Source of the DNA: Sphingobium trunci | GTDB taxonomy: Bacteria > Pseudomonadota > Alphaproteobacteria > Sphingomonadales > Sphingomonadaceae | Reading direction: 5' to 3' | Length of the DNA: 57,146 nucleotides | NCBI RefSeq assembly: GCF_022664535.1 | Contig: NZ_JAKUJY010000024.1 | Coordinates: 1-57,146, forward strand | Part shown: positions 1 through 8,554 of the stretch, in pieces | How positions within the stretch are numbered: position 1 is the stretch's first letter | How the letters are laid out: each line of letters opens with the position of its first letter | Program-made: the position numbers and the translations under genes | The notes under the pieces: model-generated | Database searches by the model: none | What the model was told of the DNA's origin: nothing | Seen by the model: only the letters and a program-made list of their open reading frames with translations

Positions 1-136
1 AGCATCGTCGTTCCCTGTCTGCAAATCACTGGGTGGTGCCGATCACCCACTGGTCCGGTTCGGGCTCGGGAAGCTACCCAGCGACAGGCGACCAATTGCA
101 GACATTACGGTTTCCATTAGCATCGACCCAAAGCTC

Positions 137-463
137 ATGAATGGGGATCGTATGGAACGACAGAACAGAGACGTAGCGCTACCCGAGCAAATGCAGGGTC
201 GTTGGACAGAGATAGATGATGGGGTCTCCGTACTGGTCGTTACAGGCGGTGAGGTAATCTGCTTTGGTCAGGCAATTGCCTATGATTACAAGCTGGTGGG
301 TGACGATGATGGCGCACTCACAGTCAGCTTAAAAATAGAGGATAAAGCGCGGGAGGATGATTTTCAGCGCTCGAATTTAACAGAATTGGTCATCTCGCCC
401 GAAGGCGAGTTCCATGCCTACAACACACAGTTCGCGATCCAGTTCATCAAAGCGGATCGTTAA
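137..463 (+). CDS. hypothetical protein, 108 aa
   Basis: I do not recognise this protein. It is small, soluble and acidic, with no signal peptide or membrane segment. An early GRW motif (about residues 22-24) followed by alternating hydrophobic stretches suggests a small beta-rich fold, but that is a guess. Two starts are possible: ATG at 137, or ATG at 152, which has a GGGGA run four bases upstream and would give 103 aa. Base composition is visibly lower in GC than the coaBC operon that follows and codon use is less biased, so it may be an accessory or horizontally acquired gene. It is not obviously linked to its neighbours; a dispersed repeat separates it from coaBC. Confidence 0.45.
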   Translation: MNGDRMERQNRDVALPEQMQGRWTEIDDGVSVLVVTGGEVICFGQAIAYDYKLVGDDDGALTVSLKIEDKAREDDFQRSNLTELVISPEGEFHAYNTQFAIQFIKADR

Positions 464-500
464 TGCCACCGTCACCGCCGACAGCTCCGCACCCTTATCG

Positions 501-590
501 TCATCCCCGCGCAGACGGGATCCATCTCCTGACATCGGGGATATGTGGAAGGTTCGGAAATGGATTCCCGCTTTCGCGGGAATGAATGAT
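501..590. repeat. sphingomonad-type dispersed inverted repeat
   Basis: Two imperfect arms face each other: TCATCCCCGCGCAGACGGGA at 501-520 and TGGATTCCCGCTTTCGCGGG at 561-580, the latter continuing into AATGA. Reverse-complementing one arm closely matches the other. Spurious reading frames across it encode the AKAGIH-like peptide characteristic of such intergenic repeats in sphingomonads. It lies between the orphan ORF and coaBC. It may act as a REP-like element or transcript-end structure; no transposase is nearby. Confidence 0.6.
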
Positions 591-648
591 GAAGAACAAG
601 GCTCAGGCTGGACAAGCGCGTCCTGCTTGACCAAATGATGCACCTGTC

Positions 649-1893
649 ATGACCAAGCGCATCCTTCTCATCATTTCGGGCGGCATCGCTGCCTATAAGT
701 CGCTGGAGCTGGTGCGGCTGCTGCGCAGGCGGGGTCTTGCCGTGCGGGCGGTGCTGACGGAGAGCGCGGCGCAGTTCGTGACGCCGCTGTCGCTGGGCGT
801 GCTGACCGAGGACCATGTCTATGGCGACATGTTCGACCTGAAGGAAGAACGCGAGATCGGGCATATCCAGCTTTCGCGGCAGGCCGATCTGGTGGTGGTG
901 GCGCCCGCGACCGCGAATATGCTGGCCAAGATGGCGGGCGGCATTGCCGATAATCTGGCGACCACCCTGCTGCTGGCGACCGACAAGCCGGTGCTGGCCG
1001 TGCCCGCGATGAACGTGCGCATGTGGCATCATGCCGCGACCCAACGCAATATCGCCCGGCTCAAGGCCGATGGCGTGCACATACTGGAGCCGGACAGCGG
1101 CGAGATGGCGTGCGGCGAGTTCGGCAAGGGGCGCCTGCCCGAACCGGAGGCGATCGCGGCGGAGGTGGCGCGGTTGCTGGCGCTTCCGCTGGCCGCCGAC
1201 CCTCTGGCGGGGCAGCCCGATTTCGAGACGGCGGATGCGCCCCTGGCCGGGCGGCATGTGCTTGTGACGGCGGGGCCGACGCACGAGCCGATCGATCCGG
1301 TGCGCTATATCGCCAACCGTTCCTCCGGGAAGCAGGGCTTCGCCATTGCGGCGGCGGCGGCGCGGGCGGGCGCGCGGGTGACGTTGGTGGCGGGGCCGGT
1401 GCATCTGCCGACGCCCGCGGGCGTGGACCGGGTCGATGTCGAGACCGCGCGGGAGATGCTGGGGGCCGTGGAGGCCGCCCTGCCCGCCGATGCGGCGATC
1501 ATGGTGGCGGCGGTGGCCGACTGGCGCACTGTGGATGCGGCGGACCAGAAGCTCAAGAAGGACGGGTCGGGCAAGCCAGCACCGCTGGCCCTGGTCGAGA
1601 ATCCGGACATATTGGCCACGCTGGGGCGGCATGAAAGGCGCCCTGCGCTGCTGGTGGGCTTTGCCGCCGAAACGCAGAAGATCGCCGAACATGGGCAGGC
1701 CAAGCTGGCGCGCAAGGGGGCCGACTGGATCGTCGCCAACGATGTGTCCGGGGATGTGATGGGCGGCGACAATAACAGCGTGCACGTCATTTCCAGGGAC
1801 GGCGTCGAAAGTTGGGAGAATTTGCCCAAGGACGCCGTTGCCACCCGTTTGATAGAAAAGGTCGCCCATGCCCTCTCCTCTGGTTCCGATTGA
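649..1893 (+). CDS. coaBC: bifunctional phosphopantothenoylcysteine decarboxylase / phosphopantothenate-cysteine ligase
   Basis: Bifunctional coenzyme A biosynthesis enzyme: the CoaB half ligates cysteine to 4'-phosphopantothenate and the FMN-dependent CoaC half decarboxylates the product to 4'-phosphopantetheine. CoaC spans about residues 1-180, with the catalytic His in GHIQLS (H72), the substrate-clamp PAMN motif (119-122) and the active-site Cys in ACGEFGKGR (C155). CoaB begins near residue 200 with [13 protein letters not shown] (207-219) and the SSGK nucleotide-binding turn (225-228). The length of 414 aa is normal for the fused enzyme. The stop lies 26 bases inside the next gene, dut, so the two are translationally coupled at the head of a four-gene operon. 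The coaBC-dut pairing recurs in many proteobacteria. Confidence 0.97.
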   Translation: MTKRILLIISGGIAAYKSLELVRLLRRRGLAVRAVLTESAAQFVTPLSLGVLTEDHVYGDMFDLKEEREIGHIQLSRQADLVVVAPATANMLAKMAGGIADNLATTLLLATDKPVLAVPAMNVRMWHHAATQRNIARLKADGVHILEPDSGEMACGEFGKGRLPEPEAIAAEVARLLALPLAADPLAGQPDFETADAPLAGRHVLVTAGPTHEPIDPVRYIANRSSGKQGFAIAAAAARAGARVTLVAGPVHLPTPAGVDRVDVETAREMLGAVEAALPADAAIMVAAVADWRTVDAADQKLKKDGSGKPAPLALVENPDILATLGRHERRPALLVGFAAETQKIAEHGQAKLARKGADWIVANDVSGDVMGGDNNSVHVISRDGVESWENLPKDAVATRLIEKVAHALSSGSD

Positions 1894-2332
1894 AATCCGC
1901 CTGAAGCGCCTGCCCCATGGCGAGGGGCTGCCGGTGCCCGCCTATGCGACGGCGCATGCGGCCGGGATGGACGTGGTGTCGGCGGAGGACGTGATTCTGG
2001 TTCCGGGCGGTCGTCATGCCGTGGCGACGGGGTTCGCGATGGCGATCCCGGAGGGCTATGAGGTGCAGGTGCGGCCGCGTTCGGGCCTCGCGCTCAAGCA
2101 TGGCATCAGCCTGCCCAATACGCCCGGCACGATCGATGCCGACTATCGGGGCGAATTGAAGGTGATCCTCATCAACCATGGCGCCGAACCCTTTGCGATC
2201 GCGCGCGGCGACCGGATCGCGCAACTGGTGGCGGCGCCGGTGCAGATGGCCCGCTTTGCCGAGGTCGAGGAACTGGACGAGACGGTGCGGGGGGCCGGTG
2301 GCTTCGGGTCGACGGGAGTGGGTTCCGCGTGA
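1868..2332 (+). CDS. dut: dUTP diphosphatase (dUTPase)
   Basis: Hydrolyses dUTP to dUMP and pyrophosphate, keeping uracil out of DNA and supplying dUMP for thymidylate synthesis. All five motifs of the trimeric dUTPase family are present: AGMD (32-35), RSGLA (71-75), [10 protein letters not shown] (87-96, with the water-activating Asp at 90), RGDRIAQ (113-119) and the C-terminal Gly-rich arm [10 protein letters not shown] (141-150). At 154 aa it has the usual size. It overlaps the end of coaBC by 26 bases, and its own stop overlaps the GTG start of the next gene by 3 bases (the TGA lies within GTGA), so it is translated as part of one operon. Confidence 0.97.
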   Translation: MPSPLVPIEIRLKRLPHGEGLPVPAYATAHAAGMDVVSAEDVILVPGGRHAVATGFAMAIPEGYEVQVRPRSGLALKHGISLPNTPGTIDADYRGELKVILINHGAEPFAIARGDRIAQLVAAPVQMARFAEVEELDETVRGAGGFGSTGVGSA

Positions 2333-3090
2333 CCGACGAACAGCTGGAGCGCTATGCCCGCCATATCGTGCTGAAGGAGATTGGCGGCGCGGGGCAGGCC
2401 CGGCTGCTGTCGGCGGACGTCGCTGTGATCGGGGCCGGCGGGATCGGCAGCCCGGCGATCCTCTATCTCGCGGCGGCGGGGGTCGGGACGATCCGGGTGA
2501 TCGATGACGATGCGGTCGCCCTCTCCAATCTGCAGCGGCAGGTGCTGTTCGGGACCGGCGACATCGGCGCGCCCAAGGCCGAGGGCGCGATGGCGGCGGT
2601 GGCGCGGCTCAACCCCGATGTGAAGCTGATCCCGATCAATGCGCGGATCGATGCCGATAACGCCGCGCTGATGCTGCGTGAGGCCGATGTGGTACTGGAC
2701 GGCTGCGACAGTTTCGCGACGCGGCTGGCGGTGGCGGACTGCGCGTTGAAGCTGCGGATTCCGCTGGTGTCGGCGGCGGTGGGTTCGTTCGAGGGGCAGC
2801 TTTCCACCTATCGCGGGTGGGAGGCGGACAAGCCCTGCTATCGCTGCCTGGTCGGATCGCCCGAGGATGCGCCGGAGCGGAACTGTTCCGAGACGGGCGT
2901 GATCGGGGCGCTGACCGGGGTGATGGGCAGTCTGGCGGCGCTGGAGGTGATCCGCGCGCTGGTGCCCTTTGGCGAGGATATGGCGGGGCGGCTGCTGCTG
3001 GCCGACCTGCTTTCGATGCGGTTCCGCGCGGTGGCGGTGCCCAAGGATCCGGCCTGCCCGGCCTGTGCCGTGCAACTATGCGCGAGCTGA
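2329..3090 (+). CDS. E1-like adenylyltransferase of the MoeB/ThiF/HesA family
   Basis: ATP-dependent activating enzyme that adenylates the C-terminal glycine of a ubiquitin-like sulfur-carrier protein such as MoaD or ThiS, for molybdopterin or thiamine synthesis. It shows the nucleotide-binding GAGGIGS (35-41), the SNLQRQ motif (66-71), a cysteine in the conserved NCSETG segment (C186) that aligns with the E1 catalytic or thioester cysteine, and a structural zinc site built from CYRC (170 and 173) and CPAC (243 and 246). The length of 253 aa means there is no C-terminal rhodanese domain. The start is GTG, overlapping the dut stop as GTGA. No moaD, moaE, thiS or thiG lies in the window, so the carrier partner cannot be named; moeB is a frequent annotation for such genes. 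Confidence 0.88.
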   Translation: MTDEQLERYARHIVLKEIGGAGQARLLSADVAVIGAGGIGSPAILYLAAAGVGTIRVIDDDAVALSNLQRQVLFGTGDIGAPKAEGAMAAVARLNPDVKLIPINARIDADNAALMLREADVVLDGCDSFATRLAVADCALKLRIPLVSAAVGSFEGQLSTYRGWEADKPCYRCLVGSPEDAPERNCSETGVIGALTGVMGSLAALEVIRALVPFGEDMAGRLLLADLLSMRFRAVAVPKDPACPACAVQLCAS

Positions 3091-3443
3091 GGATCGTCGT
3101 CCTCACGGCGGATGCGGAGCGGCTGCGCGGGGGGCTGGTGATGGCGGCGGCGCAGGCGGCGCTGGGCGGCAAGGCGGCGGTCTTCCTGCAACTGGATGCG
3201 GTGGGGCTGTTGCGGGCGCCGATCGGTGCGCCGCGGGACGAGGCGCATGAGGCGGCGGGGCTGCCTTCGCTTGCGGCCTTGATGGAGGAGGCTTTGGGGT
3301 TGGGGGTTGTGGTCCTTGCCTGCCAGAGCGGGTTGGCCTTGTGCGGGCTTTCGGCAGAGGATTTGCCGGAAGGCGTGGAGGTTGGCGGCCCGGTCGGCTT
3401 TCTTCAGCAGGGCGGCGACGAGGCACGCTTGCTGTTGCTCTAA
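3078..3443 (+). CDS. DsrE/YchN-like small sulfur-relay family protein
   Basis: A 121-aa protein with the alternating beta/alpha pattern of the DsrE/DsrF/YchN fold: an N-terminal strand ending in VLTADAERLRGG, a Gly/Ala-rich helix, then the strand VVVLACQSG, which carries a cysteine in the position often used for persulfide transfer in the family. Its ATG lies 13 bases inside the end of the E1-like gene, so it is the last gene of the coaBC-dut-E1 operon. Coupling to an E1-like sulfurtransfer enzyme fits a role in sulfur handling, but that is inference. Its stop overlaps the stop of the convergent M48 peptidase gene by 4 bases. Confidence 0.7.
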   Translation: MRELRIVVLTADAERLRGGLVMAAAQAALGGKAAVFLQLDAVGLLRAPIGAPRDEAHEAAGLPSLAALMEEALGLGVVVLACQSGLALCGLSAEDLPEGVEVGGPVGFLQQGGDEARLLLL

Positions 3444-4513
3444 AATCCCTCTCCCCAGAATTTCGCGGCTTTCGGATCGGCGGCGCAGGAGCCGCGCAGC
3501 GCTTGCCATTGGGCCTGGTCGAGCGCGGGGCGATAGGCTGAGCCGGGCTTGACGGCGGCGGCGAAGCGGCGGCGGCGTTCGGCCGAGAGCGGGTGGGAAG
3601 AGAGCCAGGTCATGGCCTGCGCTTCCCTTCCTTCCTCCTTGCCGCCGATGCGTTCGAAGAAGGCGGCGGTGGCGGCCGGGGAAATTCTGGCTTCGCGCAT
3701 CTGGTCGATGGCGACGCCGTCCGCCGCGCTTTCCGCGTCGCGACCATAGCTCATCGCGAGGACGCCGTTCAGATAGGCGCCCGTATTGCCCCCCAGCCCG
3801 CCAAGGACGACGCTGAGGCCAAGCTGGCGCACGAGGCCGGTCATCGTGTCGCGGTGGCGGACATGGCCAAGTTCGTGGCCGAGGACGCCAGCGACCTCGT
3901 CGGGCGACCTGGCCTGCTGGAGCAGGCCGTCGAACAGGATGATCCGCCCGCCCGGCAGCGTTACCGCATTCACGATAGGGATGTTGGCGAGGGCGACTTG
4001 CCGGGCTTCGTGCCGGGGATCGACCTGCGCAACGAGGGCCTGCAACGCTGCGTCGCCCGCGGGGGTGCGGCAGAAGCGGCCGCCGAAATCGCCGACCATC
4101 GCGTCGCCCATGCGGTTTTCCCAGCTTCGAGGGATCAACGGCGCGATGACGCCGGGAGCGGCGAGCGCGCCCCACACCACCAGCGCAGCGATGACCGTGA
4201 AGACGCCCGCCGCCGGCCAGAAGCCGAAGCGGTCGATCCAGCGGCCATAACGTTCCCCCCTGGGCAGATGCGCGGCGATGCCGTCGGGAGCCTCGCCGGA
4301 AAAGCCCATGCGCCAGCCGGGGATGGCGCTGTTGCCATAGACGGAACGGTCCGCTTCAGCACCGATCACGGTGAGGTCGGACCAGCGGGTATGTGCGCCG
4401 GTCCAGCCGCTTTCCGGCTCCTCCAGCCAGAAGCCGTCCCCGGCCGGGCGGAGCAGCACGCTTCGCCGGACGGCGGTGACGCCGTCATAATGCCAGAACC
4501 GGAAATCCGGCAT
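3440..4513 (-). CDS. M48 family zinc metallopeptidase, membrane-anchored
   Basis: Zinc-dependent peptidase of family M48 (HtpX/Ste24/BepA-like). The catalytic HELGH is at 213-217, and the third zinc ligand is probably E261 in the DAESAAD motif, the spacing expected for M48. Before it lie about 95 residues resembling the small N-terminal domain found in many alphaproteobacterial M48 enzymes, then a hydrophobic membrane segment at about 100-125. Length is 357 aa. The start (ATG at 4513) is chosen because it lies 5 bases after the upstream DUF898 gene; longer versions of the frame run through that gene. A role in membrane or envelope protein quality control is a family-based inference. Confidence 0.88.
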   Translation of the reverse strand: MPDFRFWHYDGVTAVRRSVLLRPAGDGFWLEEPESGWTGAHTRWSDLTVIGAEADRSVYGNSAIPGWRMGFSGEAPDGIAAHLPRGERYGRWIDRFGFWPAAGVFTVIAALVVWGALAAPGVIAPLIPRSWENRMGDAMVGDFGGRFCRTPAGDAALQALVAQVDPRHEARQVALANIPIVNAVTLPGGRIILFDGLLQQARSPDEVAGVLGHELGHVRHRDTMTGLVRQLGLSVVLGGLGGNTGAYLNGVLAMSYGRDAESAADGVAIDQMREARISPAATAAFFERIGGKEEGREAQAMTWLSSHPLSAERRRRFAAAVKPGSAYRPALDQAQWQALRGSCAADPKAAKFWGEGF

Positions 4514-4518
4514 GGCCG

Positions 4519-5604
4519 TCAGAAGGCCCCCACGTCGAGCGCGTCGAGCAATCCTTCGCCATGGCGACTGGTCTTCGTCTGCGACTGGGTGAGTTCGTCG
4601 GTGTAGATCTCGCCGGTTGCGCCCATATGGGTCACGAAGAATTTCCAGTGGCGATATTGCAGGAAGATCGACCCGATGCCGAGCGTCGCGATCACCAATG
4701 CGATGTCGCCCAGGAAGAGCAGGAACCAGTCCCTGGTTCGGGCGTGGAAATGGAAGTTGAGGCCGGTGAGCGACAGGCCGCCCACCGCTTCCCGGAAGAA
4801 GCTGGCGTAGAAGGCCAGCGCGATCAGGCCGAGGCCCGCATAGATGCCGACGATGAAAAGCCCTATCACGACAAACATCCCGCCGATCCGGCCCGCATTC
4901 CCGCCGGGCTGCATGCCGCCCAGCGGAATGGCCGCAACCGCGACGATCGCGATGCCCACCGCCGCCACGATGGGAAAGAGATAGAAAAGCAGGAAGCGCC
5001 TGAAGGTCGGTCCATGATCGCCCGCCGCCTCGAAACCGTGCGGGCCGAAGCTCATCCTGTTCCAGCGCTCGTTCCACAGCGACATCATCGACCAGGGAAT
5101 CAGCAGGCCCAGCGCGATGCTGCCGACAAAGCTCTTCCACATATAGGAAATGCCGTAGCCGAAGCCCTGGTCGTCGCTGCCGCCGCGGATGCCGTGCCAC
5201 CAAGTCCGGCTGAGGCGATAGCGCAAGGCGCGGAAACGGGCGAGGCCGACCATGTAGAAGATCGTCACGAAAGCCGCGAGCGTCAATATGCCCGCAAGGC
5301 CGGCATGGCCCTGAAGGATGAGGGCCTGCGCCCCGAACTGGAGGAACAGGAGAGGGATGCCGATCAGCACCAGCACCATCAGGAAGCCCAGGAACAGTTC
5401 CTTGCCCGTCCCGGTCCATTCCAGCCGGTCGTCGATGAAGCGCGTATTCGCCCAGAGATAGCGCCGGGTCCGGGTGGTCGCCCAGAAACGGTAGATGCCG
5501 AGCGTCACGATCGTCAGCAGCAGGTTGGTGAAAGCGATGGGCGCATAGTCGCGCCAGTTTCCTTCAAAGGCGAAGCCGTCGCCGCCAATGCGTTCCTGAT
5601 CCAT
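4519..5604 (-). CDS. DUF898 (YjgN-like) multi-spanning membrane protein
   Basis: Integral inner-membrane protein of the DUF898/YjgN family, function unknown. The N-terminal half carries the diagnostic block with TLGIYRFWATTRTRRYLWAN followed by a short segment resembling FDGRLEYTGTG of relatives; the block partly recurs in the second half (TLGIGSIFLQYRHWKFF). At least seven hydrophobic stretches are visible over 361 aa. The start at 5604 is preferred to one 54 bases upstream because a GGGGGA ribosome-binding sequence lies just before it. The M48 peptidase follows after 5 bases, so the two are almost certainly cotranscribed. DUF898 and M48 peptidase genes often neighbour each other in alphaproteobacteria. 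Confidence 0.85.
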   Translation of the reverse strand: MDQERIGGDGFAFEGNWRDYAPIAFTNLLLTIVTLGIYRFWATTRTRRYLWANTRFIDDRLEWTGTGKELFLGFLMVLVLIGIPLLFLQFGAQALILQGHAGLAGILTLAAFVTIFYMVGLARFRALRYRLSRTWWHGIRGGSDDQGFGYGISYMWKSFVGSIALGLLIPWSMMSLWNERWNRMSFGPHGFEAAGDHGPTFRRFLLFYLFPIVAAVGIAIVAVAAIPLGGMQPGGNAGRIGGMFVVIGLFIVGIYAGLGLIALAFYASFFREAVGGLSLTGLNFHFHARTRDWFLLFLGDIALVIATLGIGSIFLQYRHWKFFVTHMGATGEIYTDELTQSQTKTSRHGEGLLDALDVGAF

Positions 5605-5760
5605 AATTCCCCCAGAAGTCCCCAGCCGCAGAAGACTATGCCGTGGGCCTTTGGTCAAGGGGGATCATGCCCGCCCTGGCGGCTATGTTGCTGGAATGGG
5701 ACGATTACAGGGAATGGAACGGATTGCATCGCGCGGCGGCGTTGCTGGAATTGCGCGTGA

Positions 5761-6204
5761 TCAGAAGCGCGCGTAACGCTCATTGCCGATGAAGCCGAGT
5801 TTCCTGACCCCTGCGCGACGGATATCGGCGAGCACTTCGTCCACCGTCACATAGCGGGCGTCCGCGTCGGGCTGGAACTGCAGTTCGGGTTCGACCGGAA
5901 GGCGCAAGGACGCCGCGAGATACTGGCGGAGCGTCAGCCGGTCGATCGCCGTGCCGTTCCAGTGGATCACGCCCTGCGCATCGATGCCGACCTTGTTCTT
6001 GACGGGGTTCATATCGATGACGGGGTCAGTTCCCTGCGGCAGGTCGACACCGACCTTGTGGGTCTGGATCGGGATGGTGATGATGAACATGATCAGCAGC
6101 ACCAGCATCACGTCGATCAGCGGCGTGGTGTTCATGTCCGACAGAGGCGCCTCCCCCTCTGCGCCCCCATGCCCATTGATGCGTCTTGCGAAGCTCGAAG
6201 CCAT
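5761..6204 (-). CDS. ExbD/TolR-type biopolymer transport protein
   Basis: Small inner-membrane protein with one N-terminal transmembrane helix and a periplasmic domain; family members couple the proton motive force to TonB- or Tol-dependent outer-membrane processes. The NTTPLIDVMLVLLIMFII-type helix contains the conserved protonatable Asp (D31), followed by a periplasmic domain of about 95 residues. Two ATGs are close together (6210 and 6204); AGGAGGG at 6211-6217 sits one base from the first and about seven from the second, so 6204 is the better start, giving 147 aa. No exbB/tolQ or tonB/tolA partner lies nearby, which is unusual. DUF898 follows 156 bases downstream on the same strand. Confidence 0.88.
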   Translation of the reverse strand: MASSFARRINGHGGAEGEAPLSDMNTTPLIDVMLVLLIMFIITIPIQTHKVGVDLPQGTDPVIDMNPVKNKVGIDAQGVIHWNGTAIDRLTLRQYLAASLRLPVEPELQFQPDADARYVTVDEVLADIRRAGVRKLGFIGNERYARF

Positions 6205-6313
6205 TTGCATCCCTCCTGTTGAAATATGATATAACAACACATTCATCATGCCCTGATGGAGAGGCCCTGGCAAGAGGGCTTCAAGATCATGGGTTTACCG
6301 CCTTCTGCGGGTT

Positions 6314-6332
6314 CTCGGCCGCCCCGGCCGAG
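6314..6332. other. GC-rich hairpin in the exbD-thrS divergent region
   Basis: CTCGGCC at 6314-6320 and GGCCGAG at 6326-6332 form a perfect 7-bp stem around a 5-base loop. It lies in the 225-base divergent region between exbD and thrS, just upstream of a TTGACA element. A second, weaker hairpin (AGGCCCT...AGGGCTT) lies near 6257-6278. Either could be an operator, a leader structure for exbD or a symmetric spacer; no U-tract follows. Confidence 0.3.
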
Positions 6333-6347
6333 TTCAGAACGCTTCTA

Positions 6348-6375
6348 TTGACAGGGCGGACGGCCTATTTATGGG
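6348..6375 (+). promoter_or_regulatory. candidate sigma-70 promoter for thrS
   Basis: A perfect TTGACA at 6348-6353 is followed after 16 bases by TATGGG at 6370-6375. The -10 match is poor, as is common in sphingomonads. This would put transcription about 45 bases before the thrS start. Based on consensus matching only. Confidence 0.35.
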
Positions 6376-6429
6376 GAAGGCGCGGCTTTTTGGGCCGTGC
6401 AATCCGCCCTTCTTACAGAAAGACCATCC

Positions 6430-8436
6430 GTGTCCGCCATGCTCAAGATCACCCTGCCCGATGGTTCCGTGCGTGAAGTCGCGCCCGGCACCAGCCCGGC
6501 GGACATTGCGGCGGCGATCGGGCCGGGTCTGGCCAAGGCCGCCATCGCCGCGCGAGTCGATGGCGAGCTGCGCGACATCCTGCGCCCGCTGGAGCAGGAT
6601 TCGCAGCTGGCATTGGTGACGGCGAAGGATGAGGCCGATGCGCTGGAACTGGCGCGGCATGACTTCGCCCATGTGCTGGCCGAGGCGGTGCAGACGCTGT
6701 TTCCCGGCACCCAGATCACCTTCGGCCCGTCGACCGAAGACGGCTTCTATTATGACTTCGCGCCCCCGGTAATCGAAGGAAAGCATCGCCCCTTCACCGA
6801 GGAGGATCTGCCAGCGATCGAGGCGAAGATGCGCGAGATCATCGCCGCCGACAAGCCGCTCAGGCGCGAGGTGTGGAAGCGCGAGGATCTGATCGCGCGC
6901 TGGAACGCCGAGGGCGAGACGTTCAAGGCCGAATGGGCGGCCGAACTGCCTGAGGGCGAGGAATTGACGGTCTACTGGTCGGGGAGCGACTGGCTCGACA
7001 TGTGCCGGGGGCCGCATCTGGCCTCGACGGGCAAGCTCGATCCGGCGGCGTTCAAGCTGACCCGCGTGTCGGGCGCCTATTGGCGCGGCGACCAGAAGAA
7101 TGCGATGCTCTCCCGCATCTACGGCACCGGCTGGCTCAACCGGAAGCAGCTCGATGCGCATCTGACGCGGCTCGAAGAGGCGGCCAAGCGCGACCATCGC
7201 AAGCTGGGTGCGGAGATGGACCTGTTCCACCTCCAGCAGGAAGCGCATGGGTCGGTCTTCTGGCACCCCAAGGGCTATGTGATCTGGCGGGCACTGGAGG
7301 CCTATATGCGCCGGGCGATCGACGATGCGGGCTATCGCGAGGTCAAGACGCCACAGGTGATGGACGCGCGCCAGTGGGAGCAGTCCGGCCACTGGGGCAA
7401 ATATCGCGAGAATATGTTCGTCATCCCCGACGAGGTTCCCAACGTCGAGGACGAAGGCCCGCTGGTGTCGGACGATGCCGACTGGATGGCGCTCAAGCCC
7501 ATGAACTGCCCGGCGCATGTCCTGATCTTCCGCCAGGGGATCAAGAGCTATCGCGACCTGCCGCTGCGTTTCTACGAGAATGGCTGCTGCCACCGCAACG
7601 AGCCGCATGGCGCGCTGCACGGGCTGATGCGCGTGCGCCAGTTCACCCAGGACGACGCACATATCTTCTGCCGCGAGGACCAGATCGTCGAGGAAGTCCG
7701 CGCCTTCTGCGCGCTGGCGGACCGCATCTACAAGGATTTCGGCTTCACTTACTCGATCAAGCTGGCGCTGCGCCCGGAAAAGCGCTTCGGCACCGAGGAA
7801 ATGTGGGACAAGGCCGAGGAGGAACTGCGCAACGCCGTCGCGGCGGCAGGGCTGAACACGCCCGAATATGGCTGGGAGGAGCTGCCGGGCGAAGGCGCCT
7901 TCTACGCGCCCAAGCTGGAATGGCACCTGACCGACGCGATCGGCCGGACCTGGCAGGTGGGGACGATCCAGTCCGACCGTGTGCTGCCGGAGCGACTCGA
8001 CGCCTCCTATGTCGGCGAGGATGGCGAGCGGCACCGGCCGGTGATGCTCCATCGCGCGATCTTCGGCTCCTATGAGCGCTTCATCGGCATATTGATCGAA
8101 CATTATGCGGGCAAATTCCCGCTCTGGCTGGCGCCGGTGCAGGCGGTGGTCGCGACCATCGTGTCCGACGCCGACGGCTATGCGCAGGCCGTCGTGGAGA
8201 AGCTGCGGGCGGCCGGAATCCGCGCCGAAACCGACATTCGCAACGAGAAGATCAATTACAAGGTGCGCGAGCACAGCCTTGCGAAAGTGCCGAATCTGCT
8301 GGTCGTGGGTCGCCGCGAGGCGGACGAGGGCACGGTGGCGCTGCGCGAACTGGGCAAGGACGGGCAGACCGTCCTTTCGGTCGATGACGTGATCGACCGT
8401 CTTGCAAAACAGGCCTTGGCACCCGATATGCGGTGA
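6430..8436 (+). CDS. thrS: threonine-tRNA ligase
   Basis: Charges tRNA-Thr with threonine in the cytoplasm. Domain order is complete: N-terminal TGS domain (about 5-65), the editing domain with its [11 protein letters not shown] metal-site motif, the class II catalytic core with the zinc-binding MNCPAH segment, motif 2 around [15 protein letters not shown] and motif 3 GSYERF, then the anticodon-binding domain. Start choice: GTG at 6430 (reading VSAMLKITL) matches the usual N-terminus and sits a short distance after a weak AGAAAGA; ATG at 6439 is also possible, and an ATG at 6397 gives an unlikely extension. Length is about 668 aa. infC follows, the classic thrS-infC order, but rpmI and rplT are not in the window. 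Confidence 0.97.
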   Translation: MSAMLKITLPDGSVREVAPGTSPADIAAAIGPGLAKAAIAARVDGELRDILRPLEQDSQLALVTAKDEADALELARHDFAHVLAEAVQTLFPGTQITFGPSTEDGFYYDFAPPVIEGKHRPFTEEDLPAIEAKMREIIAADKPLRREVWKREDLIARWNAEGETFKAEWAAELPEGEELTVYWSGSDWLDMCRGPHLASTGKLDPAAFKLTRVSGAYWRGDQKNAMLSRIYGTGWLNRKQLDAHLTRLEEAAKRDHRKLGAEMDLFHLQQEAHGSVFWHPKGYVIWRALEAYMRRAIDDAGYREVKTPQVMDARQWEQSGHWGKYRENMFVIPDEVPNVEDEGPLVSDDADWMALKPMNCPAHVLIFRQGIKSYRDLPLRFYENGCCHRNEPHGALHGLMRVRQFTQDDAHIFCREDQIVEEVRAFCALADRIYKDFGFTYSIKLALRPEKRFGTEEMWDKAEEELRNAVAAAGLNTPEYGWEELPGEGAFYAPKLEWHLTDAIGRTWQVGTIQSDRVLPERLDASYVGEDGERHRPVMLHRAIFGSYERFIGILIEHYAGKFPLWLAPVQAVVATIVSDADGYAQAVVEKLRAAGIRAETDIRNEKINYKVREHSLAKVPNLLVVGRREADEGTVALRELGKDGQTVLSVDDVIDRLAKQALAPDMR

Positions 8437-8538
8437 GGCAGCGATGCCACATGGGGCCGGTAAATCCGCAACTGCGGACTTGCCGCCCCTTTCGGCTTTG
8501 CGCTAAAGGGCCGCCAGAGTCGTTGTTACAACTTCCAT

Positions 8539-8554
8539 AGGAGAAGCCACTATA
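8539..8554 (+). promoter_or_regulatory. Shine-Dalgarno and AUA start of infC
   Basis: AGGAG at 8539-8543 is followed after 8 bases by ATA at 8552-8554, in frame with the IF3 coding sequence. The first in-frame ATG (8564) is 20 bases from this Shine-Dalgarno and has none of its own. IF3 genes are known for non-AUG starts (AUU in E. coli) that allow autoregulation. A perfect 11-base palindrome, GTTGTTACAAC, lies at 8522-8532 just upstream. Confidence 0.65.

Noticed and set aside
1..136. A possible gene fragment at the left edge
   Set aside because: A short frame is open on the plus strand to a stop at 118 and a short frame on the minus strand reads ELWVDANGNRN-like, but neither has a start, a known motif or a clear continuation.
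472..1869. A 465-codon frame on the minus strand opposite coaBC
   Set aside because: Shadow frame of coaBC with Arg/His/Gln-rich translation and no ribosome-binding site; its end runs through the dispersed repeat.
6205..6429. T-box or other threonine leader riboswitch for thrS
   Set aside because: The hairpins do not match a T-box, which is a Firmicutes feature; no conserved T-box sequence is visible.
6334..8274. A 646-codon frame on the minus strand opposite thrS
   Set aside because: Shadow frame of thrS; no recognisable domain and no ribosome-binding site.
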